Notes under the pieces: model-generated
Told to the model about the DNA's origin: nothing
Seen by the model: the letters and a program-made list of their open reading frames with translations, nothing else
Databases searched by the model: none
Program-made: the position numbers and the translations under genes
Source of the DNA: an uncultured Clostridia bacterium
GTDB taxonomy: Bacteria > Bacillota > Clostridia > Christensenellales > Borkfalkiaceae
DNA: 64,000 nucleotides
NCBI GenBank assembly: GCA_944362555.1
Contig: CALVTL010000005.1
Span: 1-64,000 of the forward strand
Direction of reading: 5' to 3'
In this document: positions 55,407-62,688 of the stretch, one piece after another
How positions within the stretch are numbered: position 1 is the stretch's first letter
Layout of the letters: each line of letters starts with the position of its first letter

Positions 55407-55687
55407 CGCCATCCATTGTCGCGCTTGCGTTCTGCTCGGGTCACTTACGCTTGGGTAAGCTCCCCGTCGCAGAGCCGCGCGCTCCTCGGCTGACGGGCGA
55501 CTGCGCTCCAAAATGGTCTGCGGGAGTCATCTCGCCATCCATTGTCGCGCTTGCGTTCTGCTCGGGTCACTTACGCTTGGGTAAGCTCCCCGTCGCAGAG
55601 CCGCGCGCTCCTCGGCTGACGGGCGACTGCGCTCCAAAATGGTCTGCGGGATTCATCCCGCCATCCGTTGTTGCGCTTGCGTTCCGC
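55407..55687 (+). repeat. 126-bp tandem repeat (two full copies plus a 29-base partial) in the priA-def gap
   Basis: Copy 1 is 55407-55532, copy 2 is 55533-55658, and a diverged partial copy runs 55659-55687. The first two are nearly identical, differing in the last few bases (GGGAGTCATCT versus GGGATTCATCC). Each unit has short inverted repeats (CTTACGCTTGGGTAAG). Because 126 is divisible by 3, a frame stays open across the copies, but it has no ribosome site or family. The whole gap 55388-55803 (416 bases) holds no gene; 55688-55803 has no convincing promoter, only the def Shine-Dalgarno AGGTGA. Confidence 0.95.
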
Positions 55688-55803
55688 AAAATACGATTTG
55701 TTTCTGTCATCAAAACATGAATGTTCCGTGGGTACCATGTCCGTGACGGCGTAAAAACGGTCGACTCATGTCCGCATAAACATAAACTTTGGTCAGGTGA
55801 ATT

Positions 55804-56259
55804 ATGATCCGTGAAATCGTTCAGGTGGGCGATCCCGTTCTGCGGGAGAAGTGCAAGCCCGTCACCCGTTTTGACGGGGAGCTCGCAAAGCTCCTCGACG
55901 ACATGAAGGAAACGCTGAAAGCCGCCGAGGGCGCGGGACTTGCCGCGCCGCAGGTGGGCGTCCCCGTCCGCGCCGTGCAGGTAGACGTGGAGGAGGGCTT
56001 TTTCGAGATGGTGAATCCCGTCATCGTCTCCCAAAAGGGGGAGCAGACGGGCCCGGAAGGGTGCCTCTCCGTGCGCGGCAAGGCGGGCACCGTCACCCGT
56101 CCCGACAAGGTGAAAGTCGTCTTTTCCGACCGCAACGGCAACCGTTATTCGCTGACGGCGCGCGGGTTCTGCGCCCGTGCCGTCTGCCATGAGCTCGACC
56201 ATCTCGACGGCGTTCTCTACACCGACAAGGCGGAGAACGTCCACGACGTCAACGACTGA
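55804..56259 (+). CDS. def: peptide deformylase
   Basis: 151 residues. Removes the N-formyl group from new proteins. Motif 1 GAGLAAPQVG (43-52), motif 2 EGCLS (85-89, metal ligand C87), motif 3 HELDH (129-133, metal ligands H129 and H133, base E130). AGGTGA precedes ATG 55804. Paired with fmt 24 bases downstream, which adds the same formyl group. Confidence 0.97.
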   Translation: MIREIVQVGDPVLREKCKPVTRFDGELAKLLDDMKETLKAAEGAGLAAPQVGVPVRAVQVDVEEGFFEMVNPVIVSQKGEQTGPEGCLSVRGKAGTVTRPDKVKVVFSDRNGNRYSLTARGFCARAVCHELDHLDGVLYTDKAENVHDVND

Positions 56260-56283
56260 CCCCGCGCACAAGGAGGCAGCGCC

Positions 56284-57204
56284 ATGAACATCCTCTTTGC
56301 GGGCACGCCCGCATTCGCCGTTCCCTCGCTCCGTGCGGCGGCGCGCCGTTTTCCCGTCGCCGCCGTGCTCACCCAGCCGGACAGGCCGCAGGGCAGAAAG
56401 CGCATCCTCACGCCCTCCCCCGTCAAACAGGCGGCGGAGGAGCTGGGCATCCCCGTATTGCAGCCCGCGCGCCTCAAAGAGGCGCTCTCCTCGGTGCGCG
56501 CCGTGGGAGCGGACATCCTCGTCACCTGCGCCTACGGGCAGATCTTAACGCAGGAGGCGCTCGACTTGTTCCCGCTGGGCGTGTGGAACGTCCATGCCAG
56601 TCTGCTGCCCAAATTCCGCGGCGCGGCGCCCGTGTCCGCCGCCATTCTTGCGGGGGAGCGGGAGACGGGCGTCACCATCATGCGCACCGACGTCGGGCTG
56701 GATACGGGCGATATGTTTTTAAAGCGCGCCCTTCCCGTCGGGGAGGAGGACACCTGCGGCTCGCTCACCGAAAAGCTCTCCCGGCTCGGGGCGGAGCTGC
56801 TCACGGAGGCGCTTTTGCGCATCGAGCGGGGGGAAGTTTCCCTCACGCCGCAGGGGGAGGGCACGCTCTGCCGCAAGACGGCGCGCACGCAGATCGACTT
56901 CTCCCGCCCCGCGTGTGAAGTGAGCGCGCTCATCCGCGCCCTCTCGCCCGCGCCCCTCGCCTTTGCCGCGATGGGGGAGCTTGTGCTCAACTGCTACAAC
57001 GCCCGCGTGCTGCCCGCGGATAGGGGGCGCGCGGGGGAGGTGCTCTGCGCCTCGCCCAAGGAGGGACTCATCGTCCGCTGCGGGGAGGGCGCCGTGCGCA
57101 TTTTCGACGTGCAGCCTGCGGGCGGAAAGCGCATGACGGACGCCGCGTTCTGCAACGGCGGCAAGGTGAAAGGGGGGGACGTGTTTGCTGAACCCGCTCT
57201 ATGA
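56284..57204 (+). CDS. fmt: methionyl-tRNA formyltransferase
   Basis: 306 residues. Formylates initiator Met-tRNA using 10-formyltetrahydrofolate. N-terminal Rossmann domain MNILFAGTPAFAVPSL; catalytic region NVHASLLPKFRGAAPV (Asn and His) and DVGLDTGDM (Asp); C-terminal OB-like tRNA-binding domain. AAGGAGG precedes the ATG. Overlaps rsmB by 20 bases. Confidence 0.97.
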   Translation: MNILFAGTPAFAVPSLRAAARRFPVAAVLTQPDRPQGRKRILTPSPVKQAAEELGIPVLQPARLKEALSSVRAVGADILVTCAYGQILTQEALDLFPLGVWNVHASLLPKFRGAAPVSAAILAGERETGVTIMRTDVGLDTGDMFLKRALPVGEEDTCGSLTEKLSRLGAELLTEALLRIERGEVSLTPQGEGTLCRKTARTQIDFSRPACEVSALIRALSPAPLAFAAMGELVLNCYNARVLPADRGRAGEVLCASPKEGLIVRCGEGAVRIFDVQPAGGKRMTDAAFCNGGKVKGGDVFAEPAL

Positions 57205-58405
57205 CCCCTATCAGGTGCTCACCAAAGTGTACGCCGCGGGCGCGCACTTAAAGCTCGCCCTCGCCGAAACGCCCATCGAGGAGGCGCACCGTTCGCGCAC
57301 CGTCAAAGTGTGCTACGGCGTGCTCGAGCACGACGCCTATCTTGCGGCGTGCATCCGCTCGGTCGCGGAAAAAAATCCCAAACAGAGCGTGCGCATCCTT
57401 TTGAAGATCGCCCTCTATTTCCTCATCTTTCTGGAAAAACCGCGCTATATGGTCACCGATCTTGCGGTGGAGCTGCTCAAAAAGATGGGCAAGGGGGGTA
57501 TGGCGGGCTTCGTCAACGCGGCGCTGCGCAAGTTCGACGCGGACCGCGTTCCCATCCCCGAGGGGGACGAGGGGCTCGCACTCACCACGCCCTATCCGCT
57601 CTTCGCCGTCAAAAAACTGCGCGCGGAGTACGGCGCGCGGACGGAGTCCATCGTGCGGGCAAAGAGCGGCGGCGTGAGCGTGCGGTTCGAGCGCGGGGAG
57701 GAGAATTACCTCACACGTCCCCACACCTCAACGCCCTTTGCGCATCTCTTTTTGTTTGAACACTTCCCGCGCGACGAGCGCTTTTTCGCGGGGGATTACA
57801 CCTTCCAATCGGTGGGGAGCGTCGCCATCTGCGGCGTGGTGGAGGGGTGCGCGCGCCTGCTTGACGCCTGCGCCGCGCCCGGCGGAAAGAGCGTGTTGCT
57901 CGCAAAAAAGTGCGGGCACGTCACCGCGTGCGAACTGCACCCGCACCGCGTCGCGCTCATCGAAAGCTACTGCGCGCGCATGGGCGCGGACAACGTCACG
58001 CCCGTGCAGGCGGACAGCTCGCGCTTTTCTCCCGCGTGGGAGGGCGCCTTCGACGGCGTGTTGTGCGACGTGCCGTGCTCCGGCTTCGGCACCGTGGCAG
58101 AAAATCCCGACCTGCCCTTGAATAAGGGGGAAGATTTTTCCGCGCTCTGCGCCGTTCAGCGCGCCATTCTGGAGAACTGTGCGCGCTACGTTGCCGCGGG
58201 CGGACATCTGTATTATTCCACCTGTTCCCTCTTTTCGGAGGAGAACGACGAGGTGGTCTCCGCCTTCCTTTCCGCGCATCCCGAGTTCTGCCTGTGCGGG
58301 GCGGACAGTCCGCTCTCCCACGTCAAAAAGGCGTGCGGCATCCAATTTCTGCCCGATACTGCCTACGGGGCAGGGTTTTACATTGCAAAAATGAGGCGCG
58401 TATGA
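57185..58405 (+). CDS. rsmB: 16S rRNA (cytosine967-C5)-methyltransferase RsmB
   Basis: 406 residues. Residues 1-125 form the NusB-like RNA-binding domain. The rest is a Rossmann methyltransferase with SAM loop ACAAPGGKS (about 228-236), catalytic C298 (DVPCSG) and C347 (STCSLF), the two-cysteine pattern of RNA m5C enzymes. The start is probably TTG 57185, behind a run of six G inside fmt (57173-57178). Coupled to rlmN by ATGA. Confidence 0.94.
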   Translation: MLNPLYDPYQVLTKVYAAGAHLKLALAETPIEEAHRSRTVKVCYGVLEHDAYLAACIRSVAEKNPKQSVRILLKIALYFLIFLEKPRYMVTDLAVELLKKMGKGGMAGFVNAALRKFDADRVPIPEGDEGLALTTPYPLFAVKKLRAEYGARTESIVRAKSGGVSVRFERGEENYLTRPHTSTPFAHLFLFEHFPRDERFFAGDYTFQSVGSVAICGVVEGCARLLDACAAPGGKSVLLAKKCGHVTACELHPHRVALIESYCARMGADNVTPVQADSSRFSPAWEGAFDGVLCDVPCSGFGTVAENPDLPLNKGEDFSALCAVQRAILENCARYVAAGGHLYYSTCSLFSEENDEVVSAFLSAHPEFCLCGADSPLSHVKKACGIQFLPDTAYGAGFYIAKMRRV

Positions 58406-59463
58406 AGGACATCCTGCTCGATAAGTCGTATGCGGAACTGTGCGCGCTCGTCGCGGAGGCGGGCGAAAAGCCCTTCCGCGCAAGGCAGCTTTCCGAGGGG
58501 CTGCTGCACGGGAAAAAACTCTCCGAGCTGCCCGTGTCCTCCGCGCTGCGCGCGCGGCTTGCGGAGCAGTTCGAGGAGGAGCCCGTCCGCATCGAACGGG
58601 TGTTTACCGCCCGGGACGGCACGCAGAAATTTCTCTTCGCCCTCGCGGACGGCAACCTCATCGAGGGCGTGCTCATGAAGTATAAGTACGGCAACACGCA
58701 GTGCGTCTCCACGCAGGTGGGCTGCCGCATGGGGTGCAAGTTCTGCGCCTCCACGCTGGGCGGGCTGGTGCGCAACCTCACCGCGGGCGAGATCCTGGGA
58801 CAGATCGTCGCCGTCAACCGCCTTGCGGGCGGGGGCTTGAAGGAAAAGCGCGCCGTCACCAACGTCGTGCTCATGGGCAGCGGCGAACCCTTCGACAATT
58901 ACGAGAACGTCGTGCGGTTTTTGCGCAACGTGACGGACGGCGAGGGCTTCGGCATGAGCGCACGCAACATCAGCCTCTCCACCTGCGGGCTGGCGGACAA
59001 GATGCGCCGCTTTGCTGAGGAGGGCATCCCGCTCAATCTCACCGTCTCCCTGCATGCGGTCACGGACGCCGAGCGCGCCCGCACCATGCCCGTCGCCAAC
59101 GCCTTCTCCATCCGCGAGATCCTCGACGCCTGCACCCTCTATTTTGAACGGACGGGGCGGCGGTATATCTTTGAATACAGCCTCATCGCGGGGGAGAACG
59201 CGGACATGGTACACGCCGACGCGCTCGCAGACCTCTTGCGCGGGCGTCCCTGCCACGTCAATCTCATCCGCCTGAACGCGGTGAAGGAGCGCTCCCTGCG
59301 CGCCGCGGACGAGCGCATGGCGCAGGCATTCTTAAAGCGCCTTCTCTCCCGCGGCATCTCCGCCACCCTGCGCCGCAGCATGGGCAGCGACATCGGGGGG
59401 GCTTGTGGACAACTCCGTGCGAGTTATCTTGAAAGTAAAAAAAGCGGCGAGCCGAAGGCTTGA
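58402..59463 (+). CDS. rlmN: dual-specificity rRNA/tRNA adenine-C2 methyltransferase RlmN
   Basis: 353 residues. Radical-SAM enzyme methylating A2503 of 23S rRNA and A37 of some tRNAs. Cluster cysteines C108, C112, C115 (GCRMGCKFC). The methyl-carrying cysteine lies in IGGACGQLRASY near the C-terminus. LMGSGEPFDNYENV is the GEPL-like motif; RRSMGSDIGGACG differs from the usual RGxDIxAACG. The start is ATG 58402, overlapping the rsmB stop. In Bacillus prpC, prkC and rsgA follow; here rpe does. Confidence 0.95.
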   Translation: MKDILLDKSYAELCALVAEAGEKPFRARQLSEGLLHGKKLSELPVSSALRARLAEQFEEEPVRIERVFTARDGTQKFLFALADGNLIEGVLMKYKYGNTQCVSTQVGCRMGCKFCASTLGGLVRNLTAGEILGQIVAVNRLAGGGLKEKRAVTNVVLMGSGEPFDNYENVVRFLRNVTDGEGFGMSARNISLSTCGLADKMRRFAEEGIPLNLTVSLHAVTDAERARTMPVANAFSIREILDACTLYFERTGRRYIFEYSLIAGENADMVHADALADLLRGRPCHVNLIRLNAVKERSLRAADERMAQAFLKRLLSRGISATLRRSMGSDIGGACGQLRASYLESKKSGEPKA

Positions 59464-59499
59464 CGCCTAATTGGAAAATACACAGATAAGGGGAAACAG

Positions 59500-60156
59500 A
59501 TGGACATCAAAGTTGCACCGTCCATTCTTGCGGGCGATTTCGCGCGCATGGGCGAGACGGTAAAAAAGCTGGAAACGTGCGGGGCGGATTACATCCACTG
59601 CGACATCATGGACGGGAACTTCGTGCCCACCATCACGTTCGGGAGCCAGATGATCGAGCAGATCCGCCCGTACACCTCTCTCCCGCTCGACTGTCATCTG
59701 ATGGTGCTGCGTCCCGATACCCGCCTCGAAGCGCTTGCACGGGCGGGGGCGGACATCGTCACCGTCCATGTGGAGGAGTGCCGCGAGCTCACCGTGCAGA
59801 CGCTGCGCATCATCAAAAATTACGGAATGCGTGCGAGCGCCGTCATCAACCCCAACACGCCCGTGGAGGAGCTCTTTGACTGCGCCGAAGCCGCCGATAT
59901 GCTGCTTCTGATGAGCGTGCACCCCGGCTGGGGCGGGCAGCGGTTTTTGCCCGGCACACTCGAAAAAATCGAAAAACTGCGCGACTTCCTCATCCGCAGC
60001 GGGCGTCCCGACCTCGACATCGAGGTGGACGGCGGTATCACGGAGGGGAACGTGAAGGACGTCATTTCGGCGGGGGCGAACGTCATCGTCGCGGGCAGCG
60101 CCGTGTTCCGTTCCCCCGACATGAAGGCGACCATTTCGAGGCTGCGCGGCGAATGA
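59500..60156 (+). CDS. rpe: ribulose-phosphate 3-epimerase
   Basis: 218 residues, TIM-barrel enzyme of the pentose phosphate pathway interconverting ribulose-5-phosphate and xylulose-5-phosphate. Seen: VAPSILAGDFARM, YIHCDIMDGNFVP (metal His and Asp), LDCHLMV, MSVHPGWGGQRF and DIEVDGGIT. AAGGGGA precedes the ATG. Overlaps thiN (ATGA). Confidence 0.97.
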   Translation: MDIKVAPSILAGDFARMGETVKKLETCGADYIHCDIMDGNFVPTITFGSQMIEQIRPYTSLPLDCHLMVLRPDTRLEALARAGADIVTVHVEECRELTVQTLRIIKNYGMRASAVINPNTPVEELFDCAEAADMLLLMSVHPGWGGQRFLPGTLEKIEKLRDFLIRSGRPDLDIEVDGGITEGNVKDVISAGANVIVAGSAVFRSPDMKATISRLRGE

Positions 60157-60752
60157 GGGCGGTCATCCTTCTGAACGGGGAGCCCTACCGCGGGCACATC
60201 GGGGACGAGGACGCCGTCGTCTACTGCTGCGACGGCGCCTACGACTGGGCGAAGGGCAGGGTGCGCATCGACGTCAATCTGGGCGATTATGACTCCCTCT
60301 CCTACCTTCCCGACCCGCCCCCCGCGGAGGTCTATCCCTCCGAAAAGAACTACACGGACGGCGAGCTCGCCCTCCTGCGGGCGATCGCGGCGGGCGCGGA
60401 CGAGCTGTCCTTTTATGGCGGCGGCGGGGGCAGGGAGGATCACTTCCTCGGCAATCTCCACCTTTTGTATGCCGCCTGCAAGCGGGGCGTGCGCGCGGAG
60501 ATGATCACCAACCACGCGCGCATCTTTGCCGCCGACGGCGAGGCGGTGCTTGTGGGCGAGCAGGGGCGCACCTGCTCCATTGTCCCGTTCGGCGGGGAAG
60601 TGCATATATTGGAGAGCGGGGGATTTTATTACCCTCTGCCCGAGAAGTTCGTCTACGGCTCCACGCGGGGCATCTCCAACGTGGTGACGGCGGAACGTGC
60701 GTTCTTGCGGGTGCAGGGCACCGTCCTCGTCTTTGTCGATAAGGAGGTCTGA
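60153..60752 (+). CDS. thiN: thiamine pyrophosphokinase
   Basis: 199 residues. Makes thiamine diphosphate from thiamine and ATP. Seen: CCDGAYDWA, LGDYDSL (metal binding), KNYTDGELALLRA, GGGREDHFLGNLHLL and GSTRGISNVV, the complete family pattern. Located after rpe as in Bacillus. No thi-box riboswitch is near. Its stop is followed immediately by the spoVM-like ATG, and AAGGAGG (60741-60747) within its last codons serves that next gene. Confidence 0.94.
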   Translation: MRAVILLNGEPYRGHIGDEDAVVYCCDGAYDWAKGRVRIDVNLGDYDSLSYLPDPPPAEVYPSEKNYTDGELALLRAIAAGADELSFYGGGGGREDHFLGNLHLLYAACKRGVRAEMITNHARIFAADGEAVLVGEQGRTCSIVPFGGEVHILESGGFYYPLPEKFVYGSTRGISNVVTAERAFLRVQGTVLVFVDKEV

Positions 60753-60821
60753 ATGGTCATCGTCTGCTGGAAACTTCCCAAACCGCTCGCCTTTTTGGTG
60801 CGGCTCGTGCGCCGCAAATGA
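60753..60821 (+). CDS. spoVM: SpoVM-like sporulation micro-peptide, 22 residues
   Basis: The 22-codon frame begins MVIVCWKLPKPLAFLVR and ends LVRRK. Aligned without gaps to Bacillus SpoVM from position 1, it keeps K7, L8, P9, K10, L12, V16 and R17, including the proline known to be key for curvature sensing. The rest is an amphipathic, basic helix as expected. AAGGAGG lies 5 bases before ATG 60753. Position is diagnostic: in Bacillus the order is rpe-thiN-spoVM-rpmB. SpoVM lies on the forespore outer membrane and recruits the coat ATPase SpoIVA. Shorter than the 26-residue Bacillus form. Assignment is from alignment by eye and synteny. Confidence 0.75.
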   Translation: MVIVCWKLPKPLAFLVRLVRRK

Positions 60822-60843
60822 AGTACTGCCAATGAAGTACTGC
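60817..60843 (+). repeat. 14-bp tandem duplication at the spoVM/dipeptidase boundary
   Basis: AATGAAGTACTGC occurs at 60817-60829 and again at 60831-60843 (period 14). Each copy carries ATGAAGTACTGC, the dipeptidase start. The first copy reads only MKYCQ then stop; the second opens the real gene. Before the duplication, the spoVM stop and the dipeptidase start would have overlapped as ATGA. Confidence 0.9.
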
Positions 60844-61743
60844 GACCTGCACTGCGACGCGCTCACCGCATCGGGCGCGCCGCAGGTCACAAAAGCGCGG
60901 CTCATGTCGGGCGGCTGCCTTCTGCAATGCTTTGCGGCATTTGTCGGGGAGGGCGGCTACGCCCGTTTTTTGCAGCTTGCGGACGCGTTTGACGCCCTCT
61001 GCGCGCGCGAGGGGTATCATAAGGTGCTGTGCGCGCGCGATGTGCGTGAGGACGGAGTGAACGCCGTCCTCACGGCGGAGGGCGGCGCGTTTGCAACGCT
61101 CGGGGAGCTGCGCGGACTGTATGCGCGCGGCGTGCGCATGGCGGGCTTCGTGTGGAACGTGCCAACGGCGGCGGCATATCCCAATTTTCCCGACTATGCG
61201 GGGCTGTGCGCGGGGCGGGTGCCCTTTTCTTTGCGTGAAAAGGCGCGCGGGCTCACCGCCTTCGGGCATGAGGCGGCGGAGGAGATGGCGCGGCTGGGCA
61301 TCATCCCCGACCTCGCCCATGCGAGCGACGCGGCGTTTTGGGAGATGGCGGAAAAGAAGAGGCCCTTTGCCGTGAGCCACACGGGCGCAGCCTGCGTGCA
61401 GAACGCGGCAAGGAACCTGACGGATGCGCAGCTCGCCGCGCTCGGCGACTGCGGCGGCGTGGCGGGGCTTTGCGTTTGCGCAGGTTTTCTGTCGGAGGAC
61501 GGGGGATACGAGGGGCAGCGCGCAGCGCTTGTCGCCCATGCGCGCGCCATCCTGCGCGCGGGCGGGGAGGACGTGCTCGCCATCGGCACCGACTTCGACG
61601 GCATCCCGCCCAACCCCTTCCTGCCGCACCCCGGAAAAATGCCCCTTCTTTTGCAGCTCCTCGCCGACGAGTTCGGCGCGCGCATTGCCGAAAAAGCCGC
61701 GCGGGACAACGTTTTGCGCCTCTTTTCCGACGTATGCGGATAG
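60832..61743 (+). CDS. M19-family membrane-dipeptidase-like zinc peptidase
   Basis: 303 residues. Two-metal amidohydrolase fold: H7 and D9 (DLHCDAL), bridging Glu in TAEGGAF, DLAHAS, SHTGA and IGTDFDGIP. Members cleave dipeptides, often with D-residues, and some act on cell-wall-derived peptides. No signal peptide is seen, so a cytoplasmic role is likely. Start ATG 60832 is the second copy of the duplicated start; no Shine-Dalgarno lies directly before it, so it may depend on reinitiation after spoVM. The gene interrupts the usual spoVM-rpmB adjacency. Confidence 0.9.
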   Translation: MKYCDLHCDALTASGAPQVTKARLMSGGCLLQCFAAFVGEGGYARFLQLADAFDALCAREGYHKVLCARDVREDGVNAVLTAEGGAFATLGELRGLYARGVRMAGFVWNVPTAAAYPNFPDYAGLCAGRVPFSLREKARGLTAFGHEAAEEMARLGIIPDLAHASDAAFWEMAEKKRPFAVSHTGAACVQNAARNLTDAQLAALGDCGGVAGLCVCAGFLSEDGGYEGQRAALVAHARAILRAGGEDVLAIGTDFDGIPPNPFLPHPGKMPLLLQLLADEFGARIAEKAARDNVLRLFSDVCG

Positions 61744-61810
61744 GGGACGCGGCGGCGCAAAGCAGCCGGCATTGCAGCGGGCGGCGTCGGGCGGCGAAAA
61801 TTTTCCACGC

Positions 61811-61838
61811 AAAAAAGGACTGCCCGCAGGCAGCCCTT
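61811..61838 (-). terminator. Rho-independent terminator after rpmB
   Basis: On the minus strand AAGGGCTGCC pairs with GGCAGTCCTT (one mismatch) and six T follow. Convergent with the dipeptidase gene. Confidence 0.8.
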
Positions 61839-61861
61839 ATTTGTCGTTTTCAAGGCGCGGC

Positions 61862-62050
61862 TTAAACTCTTTCGACCTTGTCGCTCTTCAAGCAGCGCGC
61901 GCAGACGTAACCCGTTTCGACCTTGCCGTCTTTCATGAAGGAGACCTTCTGGACGTTCGCCTTAAAGGTGCGCTTGGTCTTACGGTTGGAGTGACTGACA
62001 TTGTTGCCCGACGTCTGACCCTTTCCGCAAATACTGCAAACTCTCGACAT
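61862..62050 (-). CDS. rpmB: ribosomal protein L28 (zinc-binding type)
   Basis: 62 residues. Zinc ligands C5 and C8 (CSICGKG) with C50 and C53 (CARCLKS) mark the C+ form. [14 protein letters not shown] is the bL28 signature. GGGAGG lies 8 bases before the ATG. Transcribed against its neighbours, as in Bacillus, with its own promoter and terminator. Confidence 0.98.
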   Translation of the reverse strand: MSRVCSICGKGQTSGNNVSHSNRKTKRTFKANVQKVSFMKDGKVETGYVCARCLKSDKVERV

Positions 62051-62126
62051 AGTAAACCTCCCGAGGGGCGTGATTTTTCAAATGGTACCCGAATGCGCAC
62101 GGGCGCGTTCCCGTGCGAACGAAACA

Positions 62127-62155
62127 ATGATAGCATTTCCACGAAAAAAAATCAA
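62127..62155 (-). promoter_or_regulatory. promoter of rpmB
   Basis: Minus-strand TTGATT (62150-62155) and TATCAT (62127-62132), spacer 17. The leader is about 70 bases. Confidence 0.7.
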
Positions 62156-62217
62156 TGAAAAACGCGTCGAATTGCAGAAAATTTTTTCGCAAATGAAAAA
62201 AATTTTTCCGATAACGC

Positions 62218-62246
62218 TTGCAAAATGCGCGCCGATGGGGTAGAAT
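62218..62246 (+). promoter_or_regulatory. promoter of asp23-fakA
   Basis: TTGCAA (62218-62223) and TAGAAT (62241-62246), spacer 17. The leader is about 25 bases with GGGAGAG. Confidence 0.75.
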
Positions 62247-62276
62247 AGATAGGAGAACAAACGGGAGAGCGTAACT

Positions 62277-62627
62277 ATGTCTGTCAGCACGAGCAACGGG
62301 TACGGAAAAATTTCGATCTCCGACCTTGCGATCGCAAAGGTCGCGGCACACGCCGCTCTGGAGAGCTATGGCATCGTGGATACCGTTTCGCGCCGCTTTA
62401 CGGACACCTTTGCCGAATTGTTCAAAAAGGACGCAGGGGGCAAGGGCGTGAAAGTGGTCACGTCCGGCAACCGGATCTTTATCGACATCTCCGTGCTCAT
62501 CAAATACGGCGTATCCATCCAGGCCGTCGCGGAGTCGTTGAAGGAAGCCATCAAATATAAGGTGGAGTACTTCACGGGCATGATCGTGGACACGGTCAAT
62601 GTCAACGTTGTCGGATTAAAGTTGTAA
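62277..62627 (+). CDS. Asp23/Gls24 family protein (YloU type)
   Basis: 116 residues, one DUF322 domain: ISISDLAIAKVAAHAALESYGIV at the start, GVKVVTSGNRIFIDISVLIKYGVSI in the middle, and the ending VEYFTGMIVDTVNVNVVGLKL (in part). Homologues are abundant envelope-stress-linked proteins. The family order rpmB / yloU / yloV is conserved, and fakA (yloV) follows after 61 bases. Molecular function unknown. Confidence 0.94.
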   Translation: MSVSTSNGYGKISISDLAIAKVAAHAALESYGIVDTVSRRFTDTFAELFKKDAGGKGVKVVTSGNRIFIDISVLIKYGVSIQAVAESLKEAIKYKVEYFTGMIVDTVNVNVVGLKL

Positions 62628-62688
62628 CCGGGACAATTTTTTCACCTGTCACTGCGCTTTTTTTATTCAACTCCGGGAGAGAATTTTC

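Noticed and set aside
55407..55687. Possible CRISPR array before def
   Set aside because: The unit is 126 bases, directly tandem, without unique spacers, and no cas gene is nearby.
55451..55720. 89-codon ORF through the tandem repeats
   Set aside because: The frame is open only because 126 is a multiple of 3. No ribosome site, and the peptide repeats simply mirror the DNA repeat.
55688..55803. Riboswitch in the def leader
   Set aside because: No known aptamer pattern was recognised; only weak short inverted repeats are visible.
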